Source: Euclidia mi (Eukaryota > Arthropoda > Insecta > Lepidoptera > Erebidae). From it: DNA of 64,000 nucleotides. This document shows, piece after piece, positions 42,610-53,745 of the stretch. The notes beneath the pieces were generated by a model, which was not told the DNA's origin, searched no databases, and saw nothing but the letters and a program-made list of their open reading frames with translations. Each line of letters opens with the position of its first letter. Position 1 is the first letter of the stretch. The stretch is taken from contig OX123190.2 in NCBI GenBank assembly GCA_944739405.2, positions 88,479,086 to 88,543,085 on the forward strand. Direction: 5' to 3'. The position numbers were made by a program, and so were the translations under genes.

Positions 42610-45081
42610 AAAATAAAATGACCTCTCCTTTCCCAACACACCGGACGAAAATATAGACTGTCTGATTGTTTCAGCCAAGGACGTTTTTGAAGCCGTCTGT
42701 TCCTTTTGAAGTCGATCCGCTGGCGGTCTCGACGGCTTAACACCTCAGCATTTGAAGGATCTTCTAGGTGCAAGTGCTTGAGAGGCTGGAGATGCACTTT
42801 TGAAGGCACAGACGGCTTTAACTAACCTTATGCTCTCCGGCAATGTGACCACAGATGTCATCGACTTATTATACGGGGCTAACTTGTGTGCTCTGCGCAA
42901 AAAAGATGGTGGCATTCGGCCCGTTGCCATAGGGTGTACCTACAGACGTATGGCAGCCAAACTATGCTGTAAACATTACAGTGCTATCTTGGCGAAAAAA
43001 TTTCAGCCAATCCAGCTTGGCTTTGGTTCCAAGGGAGGCTGTGAGGCTGCCGTACATGCTCTGTCTACGTACCTTGGCTGCGGTAAAGGTGAGGTCTTTC
43101 TAAAGATTGATTTGAAAAATGCCTTCACCGTGTTGACAGAAGCTAAATTAGAAACTCCCAAAATGTTTTAATTCCTTTGGCAATGCTATAGAACATACGT
43201 ACATACATAGACTCACGCCTGTTTCCCCGAAGGGGTAGGCAGAGGCATATTAAACGCCCACTTTTCGCCAGTGTTTTGATCCCACGTAATAGGTGGCGAG
43301 CCTATTGCCGCTTATAGGGATATTTTGTTTGCCAGTGCCTCGTCCGTTGATGGGCAGGTGCACCACTTGCAGGTGAGGTTGGCTTGGGACCCTAAGTTGT
43401 TGTTGGGAACCCTATGCTATAGAAATCCATCAAAATTAATTTATAAAGACAATGTGTTGGAATCTGCTGTTGGTTGTCAACAAGGTCACCCTCTCGGGCC
43501 AGTCATTTTTAGTTTAGCCATTCACCCAATAATAAAACAAATAAATTCAAAATTTAACGTCTGGTTTTTGGACGACGGGAACCTGGGAGGGGACGTTAAC
43601 ACCGTCTTACAAGACTTCGAACTAATAAAAAATTAATTTAAAGCAATTGGTTTGGAATTAAATTCAGACAAATGTGAAATTTTTATTACTGACTATTTGG
43701 ATAACGTGTCGATCTTAACAAAATTTAATTCTTTGGCGCCAAATATTAAAATCATCAATAAATGTTCCTTCCGCCTCCTTGGGTCCTCCTCCATCCTATT
43801 TTCAAAGACGCTTTTGGATCTTTTATAGATGAAAAACTACAAAATTTCTGTGAAACTTCAGAACGGCTTTACAAAATTAATATTCATTCGGCTTTCACGA
43901 TTATTCGGCGCTGCCTTTTAGTTCCAAAATTTACATATTACTTGCGGTCCTCTCCTTTTTGGAAACATTAATCCCTATTGGAAAACATTGATAATATTAT
44001 TCGGCACATCTTGACCAAAATTCTAAATCTTGACATGAACGACCGACTGTGTGGCTTCAATCAACATTACCAGTTCATTTGGGCGGCCTCGGCGTTCGCA
44101 AAATTACCGATGTAAGTCTACCAGCGTTTTTGGCCTCGGTCCACGGCACTGAGGTATTAACCAGGAAAATTCTAGAATCCACTGGTTAATTCTGAAGTGC
44201 CGTGCAAGCCTGATGCCATTAACGCTTGGAAAATGGCTTGCCCGAGCTCTGACTTACCCCGATTTCTATCCTCTCAGAGGCAATGGGACGGGCCGCTCTG
44301 TAGCAAGATGCGAGAATATCTTTTAAATACTGCATCCAGTGTTTCAGAGCGTGCCCGTTTGTTGGCTATGGGAGACTGGGAATCGGGGCTATGGCTTCAA
44401 GCACTTCCATCGTCCAACTTAGGAACTATGTTGGACGATACAACTTTCCGCATCGCTTCTTGCCTACGCTTGGGAGCTGTTTGCGTTCCTCCACATCGCT
44501 GTCACCGTGGTGAAGCCGTCGACAGTCTTGGCCACCATGGCTTATCGTGCAACAGGAGTGCTGGGCATATTTCCCGACTTGCCCACATTAACGAAATACT
44601 CCGTCGAGCTCTTGTCACCGACGGAGTACCAGCTCATCTTGAACCGAATGGCTTGGTGCGCGACGATGGGAAGAGACCAGACGGTATGTCCTTATTACCT
44701 TGGAAGATGGGCAGGCCTCTGGTATGGGACACAACATGCGTCGATACCCTTGCGCCATCACATCTTCCAAGTACAGCTGGATCGGCTGGCGCTGCTGCTG
44801 CATCAGCGGAGACCCTCAAACGGCGCAAATACGGAAACCTATCTGGTAATTACGTTTTTGAGCCGTTTGGGGTCGAAACGCTTGGGCCATGGGGCCCTAT
44901 TGCACGCGCTCTTTGCAAAGAAATTGCCAAAAGACTGATCGACGCTTCGCGTGACCAGATGGCTGGTTTATATTTCGCAGAAAGATTAAGCATTGCCATT
45001 CAACGTGGCAATGCTGCCAGCCTTCTGGGCACACTACCAGCTGACAGCGTTGCGGAGGAATTTCTGGACGCGTCGTAATCA
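42610..45081 (+). pseudogene. Broken non-LTR element with RT and restriction-like endonuclease
   Basis: In order: an RT start (AGGLDGLTPQHLKDLLGA, about 42,720); RT fingers (LRKKDGGIRPVAIGC, IQLGFGSKGGCEAAVHAL, LKIDLKNAF to 43,171); a SINE; then CQQGHPLGPVIFSLAIHP and catalytic FLDDG to 43,636. Next comes LNSDKCEIFI in a further frame, and a 293-residue C-terminal frame (44,197-45,078). That last piece has a C-H rich cluster (CVPPHRCHRGEAVDSLGHHG, then LSC) followed by KRPDG and, 14 residues after PD, WDTTCVDTL. This agrees with the CCHC plus PD...D layout of R2-type restriction-like endonucleases. At least three frameshifts and several stops disable it. The clade is undetermined. Confidence 0.75.
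43194..43420 (-). mobile_element. SINE-like insertion with non-tRNA head
   Basis: Flanked by ATGCTATAGAA on both sides (about 43,183-43,193 and 43,421-43,431), interrupting the RT frame. On the minus strand the 3' half is the shared SINE body and tail (GGCAATAGGCTCGCC, CTCTGCCTACCCCTTCGGGG, GGCGTGAGTCTATGTATGTA). The 5' half (CCCAAGCCAACCTCACCTGC, GACGAGGCACTGGCAAAC) has no B box and matches no tRNA-like head in this window. Confidence 0.8.
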
Positions 45082-46655
45082 ATTTTCTTGTTTTATTGAT
45101 TTATTTTTTCTTTTGTTATCATTTATTATTTCGTTTTTATAGTTTAGCTTAGGATAGTTTAGTTATATAAGTAGATTTATTTAGACACAATATATTATGG
45201 TATTATAATATTTTCAGAAGCAGTTCTCGAGTCCATCGTTATGATAAGAACTAAAGTTTAACACAGACACCTTTACAGTATTGATGTCCACAAGGTTGAT
45301 ATCAAGATATTGATGTTGATAGTATTATTTAAAAGAACATATTTATTTATAACATCTGGAAGTAGAGTGTTGCTTAATATTAGCGTCAATACTGGATGAT
45401 GAATGTAGCGAAAATGCAGTGTTACTTTGCACTGCTTCTGCCACCAAAAGCGATGCAACGAGTTGAACTCCAGTGTCTACCACGCAGCTACTGAAATATA
45501 CGCAATACATTGCGTACTCGCAAGTGACGTAGAGACATACTTTCTAGCGTTATGTGTCACACATGTAAAAACGTACAAGCATTTGTATAAAGCTATTACA
45601 GAATTCTGTTTACGGCGCATTCAGAAACGAGATTTATCCGTAACTGAATGAGATCCGACAGTAATAAGGTGTCGGCTCACAACACCTCGAGCTGGCGGCG
45701 AGGCGCGTACAAATAACCTTTCCCCTGGTTAGTTTACAGCTTTCTTTCAAATGCAATATAATTTATAGTCCTCGGGGAGGCACACGGAAATACTGGAAGG
45801 AACATTTGGATTTTAGGATCCATTTTGTAAACCGAGGCGTTCGTTCCAGTATCTAGTATACTTTTGAAAGACGAATGCAAATCTTACAATTACTTTATCA
45901 GGCAGTTACATTGCCGCTACAAGGATTTGCTTTTATAAATGACTCGTACAAAGTAACAAATTCAAGCACAGTCTTCAAAATATCGTTGTATTGTGAACAT
46001 ATCCGCCATGTTTCATTATATAAATTACGTCGCTAGCTTAAACCTGGCTGCGAGCTACAAGTTAAATATGCCTTGAAGGCACAATGTTTGTATAATTTGA
46101 TAATAAAGTACTCAGTCATACTTCGTTGATTAAAATGTAAGTACCCTTGATAAATATTATGTTAAGATATTACCATGATTTGTTACGTCTATCAGAGAAT
46201 TTATTATAGTCTTCACATTGCCAATAGGGAAATTAAATATAAGTGTAGAGTACATTTAATTAAAGCGACGGTTCTTTGTACTATGCTTGCTAGTCATTTA
46301 CATTCATCCTTTGTATTATGGATGAAATAATAAATGTTATCTGCTAGTGAACTCACTAGCTTTTATCCTTTAGCCACCACTTGCTATTTCATATTTTGAT
46401 GACACTAGTTAATATAAATTATAAGTACACAAGGCAGCGTTATGGGTATGTACTGGTAACTTGTCACAGACAGCGGGATTGTTGTCGGCTGATAAATGAT
46501 TGTATAGTGAGAGGCGCGCACTTGTCGACACAATTGACCGTGGTCTCAGCAGCCGGTGTTAGTATTGACATGACTGTTTAGTGAGGTGTCGCTATATTGC
46601 CACTTGTATTAGCAGCTTAATGGAGGAGGTATCGGTTGACTTAATTTTCCAGCAG
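45082..46655. other. Unassigned non-coding sequence
   Basis: The first approximately 150 bp may be the 3' untranslated part of the preceding element. The remainder has no recognisable gene or repeat. Confidence 0.4.
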
Positions 46656-46680
46656 CAACGAATAGTTCAACTATTCGTTG
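46656..46680. repeat. Perfect hairpin, 12-nt arms, 1-nt loop
   Basis: CAACGAATAGTT, C, AACTATTCGTTG. It ends exactly where similarity to duplication copy 1 begins. Confidence 0.9.
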
Positions 46681-48375
46681 TGACTGTCTGTCGGTCAATA
46701 ATTGTGTGTCATTATATATGAAGCGTCGCCAGACGTCACGCGAGAGCGATGTCATGATAATGTTCGTTTGTGTGGTGGACACAATTATTAGATATTCGTC
46801 ATAAATTATTAGATATTCGTCGTGAAGCTACGGCGCCATATCTGTGAGCGACATGATTGTATCTATGTAGGTCTTGCACCGTAATATCTGTCTGCATGAG
46901 AGACTACATAATTATATCACCACCAATACCGAACGAAGTGGAGAGAAATAGCACAAATGCTTATAATTACATACTTCTAGAACTACGTACAGGCGGCAAC
47001 AAAAAAAAATGTACCCAGTGAAAATCGTAATACTGTGGTAAAAAATTCACCGCACGTGTTTTATTTTATTTGTGTTGTCATCAACAATGCAGTTTTTGCC
47101 ACCAGCTTGTGTTGCTGCACTTAGCGTCCGTTATTAAGTGAGATGCCAATATCGCTGGCACCAGATGGCTGGACAAGAATTTGAAGGAAAGTTCGTCTAG
47201 AGCTGGTCAATTGAATTTTTTTAAACAAAGTCACAAGGGTAAGGGAACATGCTAAAAACACCAACCAATTCATAATGCAGACGTACAAGGCTCCTTATGA
47301 TTTTTTCTTCTTCGTTCAGCAAGTAAATATTTGATAATGTAGTATGCACATTGCGCATAATTTCGTCATCAGTGGTGCTCGCGCGTTAGATTACGAGACT
47401 CTACGTAGCAATCTGTTGGTCTCTCCACTATATCGCTGCCTGTAAAACGTAGATATTTTTTATTTCTGTTCGTGCACCAAAATGTACCTAAATGTAGATG
47501 ATATTTAAATGGCAAACTGATTAATTCATCAGCACGGTGAGCTTAAATGATAACGCGATACGAATGACGCCATTTTTATTTACCACATAAATATTTACAA
47601 TGTATGATGTATGCATATAATGTATGAACTAAACTCTATATTCATCACTTTTAAAATGTTCATGTAAGCAACAATTGGTTTTCTTTTTACCTGTATTACA
47701 TGACATGCAAAAACTTTTTAAGAGAGTTTTTTTAGGACAGCTTCCGCATCCTTAAAAGTCCTGTGCCACAGGGAACTTTACAAACATTCAAGCAACCGCT
47801 ACAAAGTGCACCCAAACTACAAACAACAATTTGTGGATCACGCTAAGTGCTGTCACGTAACAACACTCGTTCAACAGTTATTCGTTAACTCATAAAATAT
47901 CGCTTTGTACTAACTGGTCTGAAACTGCAACGAATTTTTAATTGACTTCCATGACCTAAATAGATTATTTCATTCGTGAATCTGCAATCACAGACACTTA
48001 AGTTTAATCTCAAGTAAAAAAGCGTCTTAACGTTTGTGCGGCCGGCGCGTCGTCGGCAAATAACAAAGTTTCGTTAATCGTATTAGTTGTTCGGTCCGAG
48101 ATAGGCCAACTGTTTTTTATAAGCCTTAATACGACCGTTTATCGGTCTGGAGGAAATGGCGTACAAGAAATATTGACCACGAAGGTAGATTGGATGGCCA
48201 ATGTTTTCGTTAATGGCATGTTTTTTATATAGTATCAATCATGTTATATTTTTTATTAATCAATAGATTGTGATATAACTCAGACCAAGATTATAAATGC
48301 GGAAGTGTGTTTGTTTGCTCTTCTTTCACGTCTCAAAGGACCTTCATTATGGTATGATTTTTGGTGAGGATATGT
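46680..48375 (+). repeat. Dispersed duplication, copy 2 (partner at 462-2,390)
   Basis: Same order as copy 1: GACTGTCTGTCGGTCAATAA at 46,680; AATACTGTGGTAAAAA at 47,029; ACTAACTGGTCTGAAACTGC at 47,909; and the Helitron body at about 48,315. It contains an extra block at about 48,060-48,290 and lacks the 634-965 insertion. Confidence 0.8.
48285..48375 (+). mobile_element. Helitron 5' part, interrupted
   Basis: ATTATAAATGCGGAAGTGTG and CTTCTTTCACGTCTCAAAGG correspond to the Helitron whose 3' end is in copy 1 at 2,316-2,468. The terminal TC is not preserved, and the 3' part is not found after the adjoining SINE. Confidence 0.45.
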
Positions 48376-48384
48376 TTAGAATAT

Positions 48385-48604
48385 AACGTAACATAACTTC
48401 ACGCTTCTTATCCCGGAAGTGGTAGGCAGAGGTGTATTACACACCCGCACTTCGCCAGTAATATTTCGTTCCCAATGTAATAGAGGGCGAGCCTATTGTC
48501 ATCTACCGGGCACATTTTCTCGTGTGGGGTTCGAACCCACAACACTTCGGCGCAGTGTCAAGCAGTGAGACGGCCGCATAAACCACTACGCCAACCATGC
48601 AGTC
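48385..48604 (-). mobile_element. tRNA-derived SINE, head type B
   Basis: On the minus strand: GACTGCATGGTTGGCGTAGT (A-box region), B box GGTTCGAACCC, the shared body CAATAGGCTCGCCCTCTATT, and a GTGAAGTTATGTTACGTT tail. The head differs from types 1 and 2 but the 3' half is the same family. Confidence 0.9.
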
Positions 48605-49296
48605 ATGGTAAGTGAATGGCACGCGTCGTACGTGACGCGAGTACGAGACATTTTCTAACGTCGGATCATATAAGCCCTACTTTACTAGAATTGGATACAA
48701 ACAACTTGGGCCAAGGGTCACTCAATGGAGAAAACGTTTTATTTTTGACCCAAAGGAGTAAATTATGAAAGAATTTCATGAATACGTATCTGTAGTTTAA
48801 CTTTTCTTAAACTTTCTTATTCATTCAGTTTTCACCCTCAGATTGCAAAACTAACTTTGTAGTTTGATATGATTGGAAATCAATAAATTAAATGGAGTTG
48901 TCTTGAATCCCTTACTTAAAACAGGCTAATAGTTCTGTTTATTTTAAACATACGACGCAAATACAACATGGTGTGGGTGACGGATAAACTATTTAATCGC
49001 TGCTACCAGTGTGTAAGACAAAGTAAAATATATGAGATGACCCAGTGCTGCTACAGATCATGAAACTTTTATTTCTCACAGTAGCAATATACACAAAGTA
49101 AATACATTGACCAATATCGACAGTGAGACATGCCACCTTGTATCTGCTGCATGGAGACAATCAATGAAAAGGTTTTTTATAAACATGGCGTTATTTCTAG
49201 GAATTATTCAAATAAATCGTGCAACATCTAGTAAGATTTTATTTATATATTCGTAGTAGTTAAGTAGGAAGTAATTTTCTATCTTTACCAGGTAAC
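48605..49296. other. Unassigned non-coding sequence
   Basis: Nothing recognisable. Confidence 0.4.
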
Positions 49297-49449
49297 TAGC
49301 TGACCCAGCGAACTCCGTATCGCCTTATTAAGAATTTTTATTTAATTCCCTTTTTTCGAAGCCCCTTTTCCAAAATTAGCATTGACTTAGCGCTTAATCT
49401 CTTATCATTTCAGAGTATATAAATGATGAACAAACAAACAAAGATTTTT

Positions 49450-50190
49450 ATATAATATTGAATGCCCCATTCCTTAAAATATCGGAGAAGATACCCATAT
49501 CGACTTTAAAAAAAAATACCGTCCGCCATCTTTGATTTCCTATCCGCTATCTTTGATCACGAAATAGATGTTGTATTTGGATTCACCATCCCTTATATCA
49601 TCAGAGACGATACCCATATTGATTTTTTAAATTTTCCCATCCGCCATCTTTGATTTCCCATCTACCGTCTTGAATCACGAAATAGATGTTGTATTTGGAT
49701 TCCCCATCCCTTTAAACATCAGAGACGATATCCATATTGATTTTTTTTTAAATCCCATCCGCCATCTTTGATCACAAAATAGATGGTGTTTTTGAATTCC
49801 CCATTCCTTAAAATATCGGAGACCATACCCATATCGACTTTAAAAAAAATCTCGTCCGCCATCTTTGATTTCCTATCCGCCAACTTTGATCACCAAATAG
49901 ATGTTGTATTTGGATTCTCCATCCCTTTAATCATCTGAGACGATACCCATATTGATTTTTAAATTTTTTCCTATTCGCCATCTTTGATTTCCCATCCAAC
50001 ATCTTGAATCACGAAACAGATGTTGTATTTGGATTCCCCACCCCTTAAAATATCGAAGGCGATACACATATTGATTTTTAAAATTTTCTCATCCGCCATC
50101 TTTGATTTCACGACCGCCATCTTGGATCACTAAATAAATTTCATATTATTAATTAGCGTCCCGAAAATCTCGAAAACGATACCCATATAG
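49450..50190. repeat. Minisatellite, 118-bp unit, about six copies
   Basis: Unit starts (AGATGTTGTATTTGGATTC) fall at 49,566, 49,684, 49,781 (a shortened unit), 49,899 and 50,018, with a partial unit at each end. Each full unit has two copies of a CCGCCATCTTTGAT-like motif. The core CCGCCATCTT is the known YY1/Pho-type binding consensus. Confidence 0.9.
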
Positions 50191-50291
50191 ATTGTATCCT
50201 ATTCGTTTAGCCTTTTTTGCCTTTGACCCAACCCTCCCCCTTCTCGTTTGACCATTTTATTATTTTTGTCTGGCCCCTAAAAATTGTGGCG

Positions 50292-50336
50292 TACTGTAGG
50301 CAATAACAATTTTAAAAATTGTTATTGCCTACAGTA
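50292..50336. repeat. Perfect hairpin, 21-nt arms, 3-nt loop
   Basis: 50,292-50,312 pairs exactly with 50,316-50,336 (core TAGGCAATAACAATTT). A third direct copy of the arm follows at about 50,338-50,355. Confidence 0.9.
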
Positions 50337-50806
50337 TTAGGCAATAACAATTTTTAAAATTCGACTGCTAGTTCCTGAGATTAGCCGACATTATCTTTTA
50401 GCCTTTTGCCCGGCGCCAAAGGGTCGAAACGTTATGTTATATAGCTGGGCTATCGTATAGAAAAATAATTTTTCAGATCCAACGGGTAGTTCCTGAGATA
50501 AGCGCGTTCAAACAAACAAACAAACTCTTCCGCTTTATTTTATTAAATAGTATAGATAACTGCAAAAAGTATTTACACATACTACTTAGGACAAAGACTT
50601 AGTAGTACTCAAATGTTATCCGGTATCTGTGACGTTTCGCTAGACTGGCCAATATGGCGACTATGATTTGTCTGTCAGAACCATTACAATTTAACAAAAT
50701 ACTCGAAAATCCGAATTTTGCGGATATAATTATGTTGTCGACTCGAAATCTTTATTTTTTAATGTTTTATTATTCAGGTAAGGTTTCGATGTACTCCTTG
50801 ACGAAA

Positions 50807-50974
50807 TCTAATTTATAAAATTCTCGTGTCACAGTTTTCGTTCCCATACTCCTCCGAAACGGCTTGACCGATTTTGATGAAATTTTTTGTGCTTATCCGG
50901 TATCTACGAGAATCGGCCAACATCTATTTTTCAAAAAAAAAAAATTGCAAAACAACGTTTGCCGGGTCAGCTAG
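50807..50974 (+). mobile_element. 168-bp mini-Helitron
   Basis: Starts TCTAATTTATAAAATTCTCG after A, ends GGGTCAGCTAG before T. A GCAAA/TTTGC stem (50,947-50,966) precedes the end. The internal CTCCTCCGAAACGGCTTGAC is a motif widespread in arthropod Helitrons as I recall. The element is complete by structure and far too short to code. Confidence 0.8.
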
Positions 50975-51109
50975 TTATTAATTAGATAAGATTTGACACT
51001 GCGATAGCAGCGAAGTCCGTCGGTTCCATTGTGAAACATTCCAAAATCCACAACTACTTACAAATTAAAAATTAACTAAAAATACATTTTCCAGTGGACT
51101 AAATTGTGA

Positions 51110-51226
51110 ATCTAAACCATTCTCAAGTCCCCTTGAACACACACAAAAAAATCTTCAAGATCGGTCCATTCGTTTAGGAGGAAGTCAGTGACATACACAC
51201 GCACACAAGAAATATATATATTAAGA
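51110..51226 (-). mobile_element. Helitron 5' end, minus strand
   Basis: On the minus strand it starts TCTTAATATATATATTTCTT after A (51,226 leftwards), then CTCCTAAACGAATGGACCGA. The matching 3' end is not certain; it may lie near 50,980. Confidence 0.55.
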
Positions 51227-51314
51227 TTAGAACTGGATTAATTTGACGCATTTTCATTTAATCAACTAATGAGTCGTGTCTAATTTTATTTGATAAGTCA
51301 TGTTCATCAATTTA

Positions 51315-51357
51315 AATCTTGTGAAAACTGGACACTGTGTCCAATTTTCACAAGATT
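51315..51357. repeat. Hairpin, 21-nt arms, 1-nt loop
   Basis: 51,315-51,335 and 51,337-51,357 are reverse complements with one mismatch (centre GGACACTGTGTCC). Confidence 0.95.
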
Positions 51358-53559
51358 AATTAATTATTATATTCGTGATTCAGGTTAGACTGATCAAATT
51401 ATTAATATCCACGTCACTCGTAATTTATCTTATTTTCAGATTGTGATTAAAATAAAAGAAGCCAAATTTACAGAAGCCACCCGTAATTCTTATTCAGCTC
51501 GCCTGTTTTAATCTAGATACTTGGGAAAGATTTCATGGTGGAGCACACAGAATTCATCTTAAGATTCTAAGCGCTCGCATAAATTTATTTGCAAATAAAT
51601 AATTTTCAGCATTTCATTTTCCGCAAGGAAATATGGCAACAGCGGATCACGGATCATCATCATTTACGGTCATGATTTGAATGGAGCGGGACTCAAATAT
51701 ATAATTTTTTGGGAAAGCAGGAAGCTTACTTGTTTAACGGTAAAATATATAAATTCAAATATACATTTATAGAAAAGTGTGGCCTGAGATCCTATAATTA
51801 TCTTCTTCTTTTGTCATTTACCTACATAATTATGTTTAATACTAAAGGGAGATAGATCAAATTGTCAAACATTTCCAAATTAATTATTCATGAGGCGTTG
51901 CGTATTTTAAGCTGCTGAGGCATTCACCATACCGTACATATTTTGGTAACATAATATTTCCGCTTTCATAATAGGGCCGACTATTCAACTCGCTAATTTT
52001 CGTGTTGGTCACAGTCTATTCATTTGATATTGAATGATTAGATAAGGGTGATTGTAGACATATCGTGCAAACCACGGCGCGGCGTATGCGTTGTGAAAAT
52101 TTTAGCGTTGGAAGCATAAACTTAATAAAGGCTGATGTTATTTCAAAATGAAGGTGAATCAAAGTTAAAACTTTATATCAAGATAATTATGTATATCGGA
52201 ACGATCATTAGTATGGGACGTCAATTGACTAGGAAACGGAAGTGCGAAGATGCCGCGCTTCGACAGAGTCTGGTGTGACGTTCGCTACAGTTGAAGAGGG
52301 GGGTTGACGGTTGACGTTCAACGGTGCAACGACAACTATCACTTCTCTTGGAGACTCCGGGCGGACAACAAGTACCTAGAAACTGTCACTCGTTTCGTGT
52401 TCAGTAATACAAAATATTAAGTCAGTTTTGTTAAATTTGATTTGGTGTGAACTTATAAAAAACTGTGATGTGAAGTGTTGATACCGGACAAAACTCAAGC
52501 AACCCGACGACATGTATATGACGCACGACAAAAATTACTCAATTGGTTAGCAAGTACGGCCTTGTCAGGCACATCCCCGCGTATAAAGTGTCGTGGAAAA
52601 GTGCATACTGTGTTCACGCGTCTTTCTGTGCGATGCGATGGAATTACCGCACCGATATACAACCGTGTACAAGAGTTCTAATACTATACTGTAATCAACA
52701 CGCCTCAGACATACGCTCAACAAATTCAATCATATTCTAATTAAGACGGAATTTAATTACACAGCGGCAGACATCTTAACGTCTCTAGATGTTTAAATAT
52801 CTACAAAAAGGGTGAGCAAACCGATGATTGAGTTATTTTACTGTTGTGGTTTATCTATTAGATTTTGTATTTTTACTTGTTCGGTTCACTTGTTCAATTT
52901 ATAGAAAAACTTATACTGGGGAACTAAAAATATACATATTAGTTGCTATTTAACTTCTGTGAACGACAATAGTATAGAATATATTATTTTAAGTATTAGA
53001 AAACATTACAAACTAAAACTTCACAAAACATTACAAATTAAACTTTAATAATTACATTCGTCTCATTCAGCATATAACTTGGCCTACGCTCCTCAACCGA
53101 ATACATTAAGCAAAATCCGTCTGGTTCAAAAAAGTCCCCTCCATTCAAACGTGAGCTAAGCTAAAGACAGAGTTAAATTGATTGCAATCTCTTATGGCCC
53201 CTAGATGACAAACAAATGATAAAGTTAGTTCAAAGCGAAACTTATACGAAATTAACTGGCCCATTTAATACGTTGGATTTAAGTTTATAAAGATTTGACT
53301 CAACGAGACAACTTCATCGACACTCGCGTCCGATACTTTACAGTTTGTTACTTCATATTCACTGGATTAGTCTGGATAATTCAACATGCATGGAGTATTG
53401 ATACTGCTGAAACGAAGGAAGAAGTAGTTAATGAATATGTGTCATCTTAATTTTGTCCTAGAAGCGTCCACTGCTATACATAAGTCAAGGTATGAATATG
53501 TGTATTTTATGTATTTGTGTGTTACTGTATACTTTTATGAATTTAGTCTCTGCTGTTGA
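51358..53559. other. Unassigned sequence with a possible transcription start region
   Basis: Around 52,255-52,480 the sequence is GC-richer (AGACTCCGGGCGGACAACAA) and then has TTCAGT and GTGAACTTATAAAAAACTGT. The look is that of an insect 5' untranslated exon, but no coding frame or splice site can be confirmed. Confidence 0.2.
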
Positions 53560-53745
53560 GCATGTGCCTCTCCTCGCTATGAGAAGCGGCAACCCTCCTC
53601 ATAGTAAGAAAAGGCTCGTGCCGTCGTCGTGACCACCACGCTGGGCAACTGCTGGTTGGGAGAACATTATGGAGAACTCTCAGACATACAGCTTTCCTCA
53701 CAATGTTTTCCTTCGCCGTTTGGCAAGCGATAATTAACTATTTAT
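53560..53745 (-). mobile_element. SINE type 2 fragment, reversed
   Basis: The reverse complement has GCGATAATTAACTATTT-side sequence, AAACATTGTGAGGAAAGCTG and GAGAGTTCTCCATAATGTTC, then a CTATGAGAAG-containing tail. It matches 13,600-13,760. The tRNA head is missing. Confidence 0.75.

Larger units (their letters stand above)
49297..50556 (-). mobile_element. Non-autonomous Helitron carrying a minisatellite
   Basis: Read on the minus strand it begins TCTATACTATTTAATAAAAT after a host A (50,556 leftwards). It ends GGGTCAGCTAG before a host T (49,297-49,300, T complement at 49,296). A short GCGA/TCGC stem lies about 11 nt before CTAG. TC start, 3' hairpin, CTAG-T end and A/T target without duplication are all Helitron features. 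No RepHel is present. Most of the interior is a 118-bp tandem array. Confidence 0.8.

Noticed and set aside
44507..44938. 143-residue plus-strand frame overlapping the C-terminal endonuclease frame
   Set aside because: It is a shadow in another frame of the 44,197-45,078 reading, which carries the recognisable motifs.
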